Assembly: GCF_001761485.1 (NCBI RefSeq)
Contig: NC_090775.1
Location: 2,983,001 to 3,047,000 of the forward strand
Source of the DNA: Yarrowia lipolytica
Taxonomy: Eukaryota; Ascomycota; Dipodascomycetes; Dipodascales
Direction of reading: 5' to 3'
DNA: 64,000 bases
Positions 39,701-49,827 of this stretch are shown here, one piece after another (within the stretch, counting starts at the first letter, position 1; each line of letters starts with the position of its first letter). Below the pieces are notes generated by a model, which saw only the letters and a program-made list of their open reading frames with translations, was not told the origin of the DNA and ran no database searches. The translations under genes were made by a program, and so were the position numbers.

Positions 39701-42700
39701 GTCGCAGCTTGTCGCAATCTACCTCAAATGCAAAATCCTTGGTAACCAACTCCCGGGTGGCAATGGTGGCAATAGACACCGATCGTTCCACCACGGGTTG
39801 GAGCACCTCTCGAACGGCCTTGTCAACTGACAGCATGAACAGCTGTTTGAGAGTTGGGTGCGACACAAACGGAGAGTCGCCCTGAAGCTCCATCGACATA
39901 ATGATGTTCTGGTAGGCATCGTAAAAAGCGGCAGAGGCAACTGCGGCTCCAGCGGCTCTCATTCCAACGCCAGGGGCCCCACCTTGCTGCTGAACCTGAG
40001 CCTGAGCCTGGGCCTGCTGCTGAGCCTGCTGCTGCTGAGCCTGCTGTTGCTGTTGCTGCTGGTTGACACCAGGAGGGCCGTGAATAGGGGGCATGCCAGG
40101 ACCCATACCAAGAGGACCCATGCCTCCGGGACCACCAGGGCCCATCATGCCACCAGGACCACCCATGCCACCAGGCATGTGCATGCCTCGAGGAGGAGGC
40201 ATGCCTGCATGCATGCCCATGGCGCCAGGGGGAACCATGCCGGCGTTGGCAGCATCAACATTAAGCTTGCTGACACCGTCAACAACCTCGTCAACGGCAG
40301 AAGAGCCACCTCGAATAATGTGGCTCTGCTCCAGCTCTTCAACATTGAGCTTGAGCTGGTTGCACAATACCTCGATCTCAAACTTGAGGTTCAGCTTGAG
40401 CTCGGCGTGATGGTACAGCTCTGCAAGTACGTGCATGATACCCAGTGTCCAGGGGTTTGGGGGAGCAAACACCTTAGACTTGGCGGCCCGCTCCAGCACC
40501 TTGGCCACAAAAGGAATCACCAGTACCAGCTTCTGATGCTTGTAGCCCTCTGCCAGCAGCGCCTTGAACGAAATGTTTCGGTGCTTGATGGGCAGGTTTC
40601 GGCCTAGAGTCAGAGCTCCGAGCCACTGGCCCAGGTTACGAAGCTGGTTTCGGTCCGTGGAAGAAGAGACCGTCTCGGGGCTGTTGAGAAGCTTGACAAT
40701 CTGCAGGTAGGTCACCCGCAGGAAGAAGCTCTCAAGCAGTTTGTTTGACATGTTCTTGAGCATGGAAATGTACAGGGAGTGGTAGTTGGGCTCCTGCTTT
40801 GCACGATGTCGCACAATGTAGGTAGCAAACCATCGGAAGTACCGCTCCTCTAGCACCTGGGCCATCTCTCGAGACCGAGCAACTACATTGCTCTGAGCAA
40901 GGTTGTTGACCATGAACAGCACCTTGTCAGACAACTCCTCTGGGGGCTCCACCTGCGCAGCATCCTCAGGCAAGTTGGAGTCGACTCGAATAGATGAGAA
41001 GATGAGGGTCTCGGGGGCGAGAGAGTTGTCAGGTCCGCCAGGGACACCAGGAGGAGGTCCACCAACATCAGGTCCTCCAGGTCCACCCCCGGGTCCGCCA
41101 GCAAGCTGCTTCACGTAAGAGTAAATTTCCTGGTGAGACTGCAGACCTGGGATCTCAGCAAGAATGGAGCAGTAGGTGGGGAATTCGTTGAGCCGCTCCC
41201 TGAACTCGTAGAGTGCCTGCAAACCAAACTTGAACATGTTGGAATCGGCGGGCTGCTTCAAACTATCCAGCACGTATCGCAGTGCAATGGACAGAGGGAT
41301 GTCCTGGATGAGCCGGAAGTAAATGAGGCCACCAAACAGGACGGCAGTAGCAGCAAGGGCGTTTCGAGGGTACTCGGGGAAGAATCGATACTCGTCAAAC
41401 AGCGAATGGACCATGCATGCAAACACGTCCTGGTCCTGGGGATCGTCGCTCTGCTTGAGCCGCTGCAGCATAGTGATGATGTCGCGGATCTGAATCTGCT
41501 CCTCGTACATTCGCTGGTAACACAGCTTCATCTCCCGCTCAATGTGAGGAGGGAAGGCGTTCGAGCCGTCGCCGTGGGCCAGAATGGCTTGGTCGTGACC
41601 CTGGCCAAAGTTGATGAGGCGAGGGTACACTTGGAAGGTCTGGGTCTGCAGCATCTTGAACTGCTCCAGTCGGTCGGCAGGCATATCGGAGCCCGAGGAC
41701 ACAAACTGTAGAATGGTGGCCACAGAGCTGAGAGTGAGGGGGTTCTGAGGAGGAGGAGGGGGAGGAACACCGACACCGGCCTGGGAAGATAGCTCGACGC
41801 TAATCTTCATTTCCAAAAAGTCCAACACGCCCCGCACAAAGTCGGCTCCCACGGCCTTGTATGTATCGTCCATAAACTGTTTGAGTGGATACAGCTGGCG
41901 CTGGGAGGCCAGCACCGCCAGATCCATGGTGAAGGCAAAGTATCGCAGCTGCAACACATGGGGCAGAATGTTGGCGGCGTGGCAAATGTCTAGAATCTTG
42001 CCCACGTTGAGAGCACTCACCCGGTAGTACTCCACAACCATGGATGCCAGGAAGGCCTCGTCCTGCTGGCCCAAAATAGAGAAGACCAGGATTGAAGAGT
42101 TGTGACCGGAGAAGAAGAGATCAAAGAAGTTCTTGATGACACGCTCCAGCAGAGGTGACCACGGCTTGGGGGTCTTGAGCGAGCCCAGAAAGAAGAGCTC
42201 GGGTGTGACCTTGGCGTGTTTGTCGAGGAAGTCCTTGGCGGCCGACTCGGCCACGGTCTCCCGCTCAATGGCATCGAAAGTGAGCCGCACCAGATCCACC
42301 AGGTTGAGGGGGGACGCCTCTAGGGCCACCACGATGGGTTTCATGGGCGAATCAGCGGCAGCCATGGCCGGGGGGATGACGGACGAAGAGATGATTTTGG
42401 TGAGTCCGCATCCGGCTAGGTCCAGCTGGTGTCGCTCTCGCGAAATGCCAGCTGTAGCGTTCATCAACTGCACTTGCAGAGCCAGTCGTTGCCATCGACG
42501 TCGCTGATAAAAGTATGCAACCAGAGAGCCATTGGGGTCTCCAGCAAGCAGAATTCGCAGCAGAACAGCGAGGCCATCGGATGAGCCAATGTTGAAACTG
42601 TTGCTATTGTTGTTGTTGTCGTTGTCCTCCTCGTCTAGTCCGTCGATGGCCTCCTTCCATTTGTTGAGGTCAGGCAGCTTGGCTACCAGTCCCTTGCCCA

Positions 42701-42912
42701 CGCCGAGGCCATCCCACTTGGCATTTTGGACTCCACGCTTGAGCACCTCTGTAATGTCTGCGGGGGATAGTTTGCCCGTCACCAGCTCGTTGATGTCTGA
42801 TTCCGAGAGATTTGTCCGGTTGGACAAAGATGCAATAGTCACTGTGTTAGTCGCCGCAAATTCCTTTTGTCGTCACCGTCGTCGCCATCGCATGCCATCA
42901 CTATCACTCACT
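36789..42912 (-). CDS. NOT1: CCR4-NOT complex scaffold subunit Not1 (Cdc39), start codon split by an intron
   Basis: Not1 is the essential scaffold of the CCR4-NOT deadenylase. The protein is about 2017 residues, normal for the family. Seen in order are a helical N-terminal region, a MIF4G-like middle, a Met/Gly/Pro then Gln-rich linker near residues 870-960, the DUF3819 block (KQLFMLSVDKAVREVLQPVVERSVSIATIATRELVTKDF), a Lys/Glu-rich charged insert, and the C-terminal NOT box ([32 protein letters not shown]). No upstream ATG is in frame. The main exon (36789-42841) begins TG ACT ATT directly after a CTAACACAG acceptor, and the leader ends in A before GTGAGT at 42911. Splicing therefore builds ATG from A plus TG. 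An alternative donor at 43057 also follows an A, giving the same start with leader ACACAAACA. The coordinate 42912 marks the leader A in the shorter-intron model. Confidence 0.93.
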
Positions 42913-43057
42913 TGTACACCCGACGTTAGCACTGTAATATGGGGGTTCGTGTGCTGATCTGTATAGATGTCTGTGTCAGTAACGTGTTTGGAAGAAGGCA
43001 TATCGCGGGATCGGATCGGATCTGTCATGTGATTCATCCCTCAGCCATCGCACTCAC
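42842..43057 (-). other. Leader intron(s) interrupting the NOT1 start codon
   Basis: Two arrangements fit. In the first, one 216-base intron runs from GTGAGT at 43057 to CTAACACAG ending at 42842. In the second, two introns occur: 43057-42971 (ending ACTGACACAG) and 42911-42842 (GTGAGT to CTAACACAG), with a 59-base leader exon 42912-42970 between them. Both donors are preceded by CAA and both yield A|TG. ATG triplets inside the intron at about 42885-42898 are out of frame or quickly stopped and would be removed by splicing. Confidence 0.7.
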
Positions 43058-43965
43058 TTGTTTGTGTCGATTACCAGCGTGACTACTCGTAGTAAATGTG
43101 TCTTGATGTCTGGTTTTTGGTGTGTGTGTAGTGGTGCGGTGAAAAACTAAGGTGTACTTCTTCTACCCAACTTTGGGAGGTTGGGTTAGGTGATACTGTA
43201 TGATGACTATATACGGCAGGCAGGAGAATGTTAGAGGGTTATGAACCGGTTTTTCCTTGATTGAGAGAATGTGAACTTGGGGGTTCATATTGAAGCGGCC
43301 AAACAATGGCGCTTACTATCTGTTTTCATTCACCACAACCCATTTAATCGGATCAAATACCAACGCCCTTGACAGGGTAACTCAAGCAACCAAAGTTAAA
43401 ACGCCACTATAGAAACACATTCGACGATAGTCTTTAACAACACCGTGTTCGGGAACACCGGTAATGTATGGTACAAGTAGCATTGGATACGACACTATGA
43501 TGCCACCATTGGTTGTGATGTGACGTGGATTGATACGTCAAGGGTAATATTGGGGTATGACATAACTCATTTAACACGCAATCTACCAATTGTGTCTCTT
43601 GGCCAAACTTTACCGACACTCTTTACAGAAATGTCCCTGTTATTTACAGCAGACGATGGAAGGGGTCTACACACCTTCACAGGCTTCTTTCTCCATATTG
43701 GTGCACCGCATCATGAAGCCCAGCCCTGTACATGAACCTTCTTTGGCGATTACATCATTATGGAGGAGCAACGTTGCATAATTGCTTGTTCCAGGGGATA
43801 TTACGTGAACGAAAGTGAACTGAGACAAGTGGGATAGATTAAATTGGTTCTACTTGAAATATTCATTTGAGTTCCGGGTTTGCGGTCTTCTTGTACTACT
43901 TAAACGTACACTGTTAGAGCTTCACCATCAGTTTTTGTAATATTCTAACTAGCCTCTGAAATCCA
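43058..43965. other. Spacer between NOT1 and the acid phosphatase gene
   Basis: About 900 bases including the NOT1 leader and promoter. There is a TGTGTGTG run near 43120 and a GGGAGGTTGGGTTAGG patch near 43175. No gene or RNA found. Confidence 0.4.
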
Positions 43966-45954
43966 TCAGAAGAGAGACAGAAGGGGAAGCAGAGCAAGGG
44001 CTCCGAGGGTGGCCTTGTCGGCTCCGTTGGCTTGGGCCACAGCAGGAGTGGATTGCTGAGCCTGGGAAGGCTGAACCACAGGAACAATAGGAGTTCCAGG
44101 AACTGCAGATCCGGCTGGAGAAGAGGCCTTGCTGGCGGAAGGAGTAGCCTTGGGGGACTCAGCGGCGGGAGACTCGACAGGGGCCTTCGAAGGCACGACT
44201 GGGGCAGGCTTAGGGGACTCGACGGGCTTGGAGGACTCAGCGGGCTTGGAAAAAACCTCAGCCTTTGGAGCAGACTGGGCCTTAGTAGTAGGAGTCTCGG
44301 CTGTCTCGGCCTTGGAGGACTCAGGCTGGGACTCTGCAACCTTGGAAATAGTGGTGTTAATAGTAGTAACAACCTTTGTGACTGTTCCCTGGGCAGCGAC
44401 AGTGGTAGAAGGGACAGGGGCAGAGGCAGAGGCAGAAGAGGCAGGAGCAGAAGAAGCGGCGGCAGAGGAGACATAGTTGTGCTCGCACTTATGACAGACA
44501 GTACTGGTGACTGTCTTGAGGACGTGGGTTGTCACAGTCTTTCCAGTCTCATCAACAGAGGTGGTGAGACAGTCAGAAGTGTAGACAGTGACGTAGGCAC
44601 CCTCAATAGTGGTGGTCTGATGTACAACAGGGACAACGTTGACAACAGAAGCAGTAGAATTAAACCCAGCCTTGGAAGACTCAGTAGACTTGATAACTTC
44701 TTGGTTGGTGGCGTTAGAAGGCTTCTCCTGGGTGACGTTAGTGGGCTTCTGAACATCCTCAACGACCTTTCCACACTGGCCAGCAGCGGGCTTGATGATA
44801 TTGGGGATATCTCCCTCAGTACCCCACAGCTTGGCAATAGGAGGGAAGATGGTGTTTCCGACGAGGCCAATAGCAGAGGCATTGGGGGCGGGGATAGACA
44901 CTCGCTCGTCGTTGAAGTAGCCGACAACAGACTTATTATTGTACTGACCTGTGGTATCATGGTCAACAATAGAGATGTTTAGAGAGTCAGCAACAAGTTT
45001 GAAGGGGTTAGCAACGGTATCGAATCGCCCGAGATGGTCCAGTCCCCAGTTTGCCTGGACAGTGGCAATGTTAGAGTAATGAGAGTAGTAGGTGCTGTCG
45101 GTGGTACCCTTGAGGTGGTCAGGGACGGCTCCGCCAAAGAGGATAGCAAGTACCTTGTTCTCCAGAGGCTTGGTGTGGTTCTCGTCAAACGTAAGGATAA
45201 CAAGAGAGTTCTTCATGAACTCCTCGTTACTGAGAAGGGGCTTAAGCCATCGGGCCACCCATCGTCCAGCCCAGTCTATATCGGTATCGTGGGCATCGTT
45301 GGTCATGTTAGGAGTGATGAAGGTCCATTGGGGGAGCTCCTTGGCCTTGAGGTCTCGGTCGAACTCGGTGAAGTTCTTGATGTTTCGGAGTCGAGACTCG
45401 TTCTCAACAACACTGTCGTAGATTACGAGGGGGTTGTGCTTTCGCACGTAGTCCTTGGCATAGTCAGTCTGTCGGGAGAAGTTGAAACCTTCAAAGCCGG
45501 TGTAGGGAAGGTGTTCTTGGTACTCGGACCAAGAGATGCCCTTGGACTCAAGCAGATCAACAACAGTGCTCACATTCGAGGGGACTCGGAAGAAATCATC
45601 GTTGTTGATTCCAAAGTAGTCTCCTCCGACAACGCCAACGTAGTTTGGCTCGGAGGGGTGAGTAAGAGACCAGTAGTTGTCCAGGGTGATTCCCTGGGTT
45701 CGGAGCCAGGCAAGATCCTCCTGCTCAAATGCCTTCTCATAGTCGGTATTTTCGAGCCAGATCTGGTAGTAGTTATCAAAGAAACATCCGGGTACCTTGG
45801 GAGAGGTGTAGTGGTTGCTGACAGCAGTGGCAGCGGCAGCCTCGATCTCGGTAAGATCGGGAGAGATGGTGGAGAACTTGGGCTGGTAGGTGTTCTTGTC
45901 CTTTGCCAAGACGGCAGCCACCAGAGCTGCCAGAGTGGGAAGAGAAAGCTTCAT
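43966..45954 (-). CDS. Secreted, probably GPI-anchored acid phosphatase (phosphoesterase family)
   Basis: The 662-residue product has a clear signal peptide (MKLSLPTLAALVAAVLA), a phosphoesterase catalytic domain to ~residue 400 with the fungal acid-phosphatase signatures LTHPSEPNYVGVVGGDYFGINND and LPQWTFITPNMTNDAHDTDIDWAGRW, many N-glycosylation sequons, then a long Ser/Thr/Pro/Ala-rich stalk with repeats (AESPKA, SSKPVESPKP) and a hydrophobic C-terminus after a small-residue site, i.e. a GPI-anchor layout. It resembles fungal phosphate-repressible acid phosphatases rather than the yeast Pho5 histidine type. The start at 45954 is the first ATG and puts the signal peptide first. A TATA box and two CACGTG boxes lie upstream. 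The role is release of phosphate at the cell surface. Confidence 0.88.
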   Translation of the reverse strand: MKLSLPTLAALVAAVLAKDKNTYQPKFSTISPDLTEIEAAAATAVSNHYTSPKVPGCFFDNYYQIWLENTDYEKAFEQEDLAWLRTQGITLDNYWSLTHPSEPNYVGVVGGDYFGINNDDFFRVPSNVSTVVDLLESKGISWSEYQEHLPYTGFEGFNFSRQTDYAKDYVRKHNPLVIYDSVVENESRLRNIKNFTEFDRDLKAKELPQWTFITPNMTNDAHDTDIDWAGRWVARWLKPLLSNEEFMKNSLVILTFDENHTKPLENKVLAILFGGAVPDHLKGTTDSTYYSHYSNIATVQANWGLDHLGRFDTVANPFKLVADSLNISIVDHDTTGQYNNKSVVGYFNDERVSIPAPNASAIGLVGNTIFPPIAKLWGTEGDIPNIIKPAAGQCGKVVEDVQKPTNVTQEKPSNATNQEVIKSTESSKAGFNSTASVVNVVPVVHQTTTIEGAYVTVYTSDCLTTSVDETGKTVTTHVLKTVTSTVCHKCEHNYVSSAAASSAPASSASASAPVPSTTVAAQGTVTKVVTTINTTISKVAESQPESSKAETAETPTTKAQSAPKAEVFSKPAESSKPVESPKPAPVVPSKAPVESPAAESPKATPSASKASSPAGSAVPGTPIVPVVQPSQAQQSTPAVAQANGADKATLGALALLPLLSLF

Positions 45955-45991
45955 TATTGTTTTACCGAAACCATGGTGTCTCTGCAATTGG

Positions 45992-45999
45992 TTATATAT
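45992..45999 (-). promoter_or_regulatory. TATA box of the acid phosphatase gene
   Basis: On the minus strand CATATATAAC lies about 40 bases before the ATG at 45954. The short distance implies a short leader. Confidence 0.45.
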
Positions 46000-46576
46000 G
46001 ATGCAGTGAGAAAGATATTAAATCGATTTGAGCTAGAGGAATGTAAAAGCCATTCGAATAGAGTTGTCCGGACTCCGTGCTAAAAAGTTGGTGAGCGTTT
46101 GGTGATCAGGGGCGGCGATGGAAGTTGGTGATGAACGTTGGATGTTGTGGGTTCCAACAAAACGGTTTGAAGGAATCACAGAAGTGGAATCCCATTCAAG
46201 GGCATGGTAATTAGAGGTGGTCGGGTCGACAGATGTCTCTTCAATCACATGCTTAGTCCCTTACCGCTGCTTCTCGACAAAAAACCAGCAGCCATTAGGT
46301 TCAATAACAACGAAAGTCAGCCACGGGAGCCTAAAACGAAAACTCTTGAAGGAGTTGTGATGAAGGTCATCTTCATGAGTGGGGATGCATGTTGCCAGTG
46401 TCTATTTGAGCGATAATTGTATCAGAAGCACACTCGTATCACCACTACTTTCAGTGGGATTCTCAGAGACATTCATAGAACTCAGTAGACACAAGAGCAT
46501 AACTGGCTGTGCCCCTGGGTAAAATTATATCCGATAATGTTAGAAATACACTCTTTCTAATTGGATGGATTCTACC

Positions 46577-46599
46577 ACACGTGCGTATCAGGCACGTGT
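46577..46599. promoter_or_regulatory. Inverted pair of CACGTG boxes upstream of the acid phosphatase gene
   Basis: Two CACGTG hexamers (46578-46583 and 46593-46598) sit in a perfect inverted repeat, ACACGTGC-7 bases-GCACGTGT, about 625 bases upstream of the phosphatase start. CACGTG is the core site of bHLH factors such as Pho4 (phosphate starvation) and Cbf1. Pho4-type control of this gene is inference from motif and position. Confidence 0.4.
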
Positions 46600-48747
46600 A
46601 GATTAGCCTAGCCGTTAAACTAATACTTAGATGGTTGAGATGTCACGCACTGCAGATGTGATTTTCGGTACGCCAAGAGATCGTCTGTGAGGGTGTTCGT
46701 CGAACGTGCGCCAACGTGATTGCCAGTACAAAAAGGAAACGACGTTAGAACAAACCAGGAGGTTGCCCAGAGATCATGGGTCGGCGCCTCTTTCATCAAC
46801 CAGCCGTTCAATGGTCGCGACTCGTCCAAGGGAACTCAAACACGTTTAGGCGGATTGAGAGGCATCATTAGGGCTGTCTCAGATGACTGCTTGTCAATTT
46901 TGGCCTCTAATAGTGAAAATGTCAGTCTAAAAAGCCGTTAGAGTGGGCGGTGGAGACCCAAGGGCCATTATGGACTGGATCGGCACCACGTTTTACCAGT
47001 CATTGGGCCAAACGGAATGTGGAGTGCATGGTGGGACTCGCAGTGCAGGCGGGAGCTTATCTTCCCTCTGAAACATGGCTTGACCTCGTCCAGAATGGGA
47101 ATTTTAATGAGGATGCCGGCCAAGACGACTAAGAGCTCGTCCCGACTTGGCAGGGTGCTGAGGATGCTTATCTGAATGTTTATTGAGTCATTTTGGACAG
47201 ACTGACACTGCCTGCGCAGTGGATGCATGAACGAGGCTCTTGTGTGGGATGTCGAGTCATGGAGGTCGATGAGTTGCAGTAGTCGAATGGAATGGACATT
47301 ACTTGGTAGCTACTTGTGCAAGTACAATTGTACTTGTACTGTAATATATCAACAAAACTGCGGATATTGTTTATTTTTAAAATGTCAAGTAATTGCTATC
47401 AGCCAGAAAAAGAGTATTAAAGAGAAAAAAGGTGGACTCAGTCTTATGGGGGTACTCGAACTGTAGTTGATCACCTGCCGTATATTTACGATATATTTTA
47501 GTTTAATTTAATGCATAATATGATATTATTAAAAAAGTGGAAAGAACGGCTTGAAAGCACATTGCTGCAAGGATACAACATCCAGAGTGACCATAGAGAA
47601 AAGTATAGGACCAGTCGGGGCCTATATCCCCATACAAGTAGTCATATATGAACTACTCTGTGTTCAAATATCGACTTCTCATGTGCTTTATAACATATCA
47701 CCCCCTCTCGATTTTCTGTCACTTTATTCAGTATCATGTATATAATTAAGGACACATATCGTATGGTAATCACGTAATCATACTGTATAGTACCTACAGT
47801 ATCGTACTCATACTCGTAAAGTACGTGTACGTGTATATACGGGTACAAGTATTCGTACGGTACTCGTACACTTTACAAGTAAAGATCTTTTCCGAGTTTC
47901 AACAGCTTGATGTTCTGTTTTGATTCCCAGACAGACCCTTGTGACACCTATGCTGAAAGGTTGTCCTCATCCGGATGTCAATACCAGCGACAGCACACAT
48001 GGGTTGGCTGCGCAGTACAGTACAAATGCAATATGCACCGTACCAGTGTGATGCCGAGATGACATATATATATTGTGGTCTTTCACGAGTCCATCAAGTG
48101 ACGTGATCAGTTCATATATTCGGTCAACGTACGGTGCACGAAATGACGCGCGCGATAATCACACTTTAAACGACAACACAGCCTCGTCATCAGAGTTCGG
48201 GATAGCTTCCGGGAGTTTTATCTATTACATCTTTTGTATTCTTGGCAGAAAATGACACACCAACCTCAATAGCCGCCATTTTTAGCCGCATTGAGACAAG
48301 CTGGGGTAGCCCCGTTAGGCAGCCAGAAGCAACCGCCAAGCCAGTTGCTGTATTCAAATATGTCAGTCGTTAGCTCGCTATTGGGCCCTCCCAACTGAAG
48401 CTCGCCCATACTTTCGTTCTTTGCTTTACATATGCCATTCTCTCACACCAACTGTCAAAAATTCAAAACTTCGGACCGCATCATATGGTGACACTACAGT
48501 AGCTGCCTGAGAATCACGTGTATCGATGTAGATATATAGGTTGGAAGGGATTTTTTTTAAAGGCCAAATGGGACCCAGGACAAATACATTCTCCTTCATA
48601 ACACGTTACTCTCCATCACTTTGTTTGAGCCGGCTAATCAGTTGCCATCTCTAAACCTGTTTCGTTTGCGTTTTACTTTGCATAACGCCATCCCAAAACA
48701 CTCTCTCTATTGCTGAAACTTGTCATCTACAGTAACGGCACGACACA
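46600..48747. other. Gene-poor stretch, 2.1 kb
   Basis: No supportable gene between the phosphatase promoter and the nucleotide-sugar transporter. Palindromic TACAAGTA/TACTTGTA and ACTCGTAC words cluster at 47310-47345 and 47800-47880. The final ~150 bases are the transporter promoter and leader. Confidence 0.45.
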
Positions 48748-49827
48748 ATGGCTCTCACAAAACAACCGACGCTGTGGGGAGTGCCGCTCAAGCTCATTTC
48801 GCTGGTGACACTGACGGCCCAGAACTCGTCGCTGATTCTCGTTATGCGATACTCTCGAATCATGCCTGCCGGACCCAACGGCCACTACTTCACCTCGACA
48901 GCCGTGCTGCTGAACGAGTTGCTCAAGCTCGCCATCTGTCTGTGTGTCGCCATCTACATCACTCCCGGCCATTCCATTCAAACCCTGTACAAAGACGTTT
49001 TTGGCCCCGACGCGTGGAAGCTGTCCATTCCAGCCGTGCTCTACACCCTGCAAAACTCGCTGCAGTATGTGGCCGTCTCCAACCTGGATGCCGCCACCTT
49101 CCAGGTCACCTACCAGCTCAAAATTATCACCACTGCCTTCTTCTCCGTAGCCCTGCTGCGACGGTCGCTCAGTAACACACAGTGGCTGTCGCTGTTCATT
49201 CTCACCATTGGCGTGGCTCTGGTCCAGCTCCCCGCAGCAGCCGTGGAGGCCATTGTCGACTCCCTGCGATGGAGCTGGTGGTCTGGCGAGGAAGCCAAGA
49301 CCGTGGTCACCAAGGTTGCCCGAGACCTCGTCACTCGGGGCGCTCCCACAGACACCAACTCTAAGGTTGGTCTGGTGGCCGTCATTTTGGCATGCTGCCT
49401 GTCCGGCCTGGCAGGAGTTTACTTCGAGAAGGTACTCAAGGGCTCACAGACGTCGCTATGGACCCGAAACGTGCAGCTGTCATTCTTCTCCCTCATCCCC
49501 GCCACCCTTATTGGCTGCTGGTGGTACCAGGGAGCTGAGATTGCTGAGTACGGCTTCTTCAATGGCTACAACACCACTGTGTGGAGCGCCATCATTCTTC
49601 AGGCCCTTGGAGGCATTGTGGTGGCTCTGTGTGTCAAGTTTGCCGACAACATTGCCAAGAACTTTGCCACCTCCATCTCCATTCTCATCTCCTTTGTGGC
49701 CTCCGTGTACCTGTTTGAGATGGAGGTCACGGTCAACTTTGTGGCTGGAGCCGCTCTGGTTGTGTTTGCAACCTTCCTGTACTCTCGGCCTGCTCCCGTC
49801 CCCCAGGAGCTGCCTAAGAGCAACTAG
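48748..49827 (+). CDS. Golgi nucleotide-sugar transporter (UDP-galactose/UDP-GlcNAc, SLC35A type)
   Basis: The 359-residue product is a multi-pass antiporter with about ten hydrophobic spans. Family signatures include the start region LISLVTLTAQNSSLILVMRYSR, the central LQNSLQYVAVSNLDAATFQVTYQLKIITTAFFS (the most conserved NST block), and GLAGVYFEKVLKG followed by WTRNVQLSFFS. This places it in the SLC35A group with human UDP-galactose and UDP-GlcNAc transporters and S. pombe Gms1. It would exchange luminal UMP for cytosolic UDP-sugar in Golgi membranes. Which sugar it prefers cannot be told. A hydrophilic loop near residues 160-205 is an insertion relative to short members. The start at 48748 sits in a CACGACACA context. 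Confidence 0.9.
   Translation: MALTKQPTLWGVPLKLISLVTLTAQNSSLILVMRYSRIMPAGPNGHYFTSTAVLLNELLKLAICLCVAIYITPGHSIQTLYKDVFGPDAWKLSIPAVLYTLQNSLQYVAVSNLDAATFQVTYQLKIITTAFFSVALLRRSLSNTQWLSLFILTIGVALVQLPAAAVEAIVDSLRWSWWSGEEAKTVVTKVARDLVTRGAPTDTNSKVGLVAVILACCLSGLAGVYFEKVLKGSQTSLWTRNVQLSFFSLIPATLIGCWWYQGAEIAEYGFFNGYNTTVWSAIILQALGGIVVALCVKFADNIAKNFATSISILISFVASVYLFEMEVTVNFVAGAALVVFATFLYSRPAPVPQELPKSN

Noticed and set aside
45034-46083. Long open frame antisense to the acid phosphatase gene
   Set aside because: It mirrors the sense gene's codon bias, has no family resemblance and lacks its own promoter features. Similar shadows lie opposite eIF3e, ZPR1, the dioxygenase, NOT1 and THR4 and were also left out.
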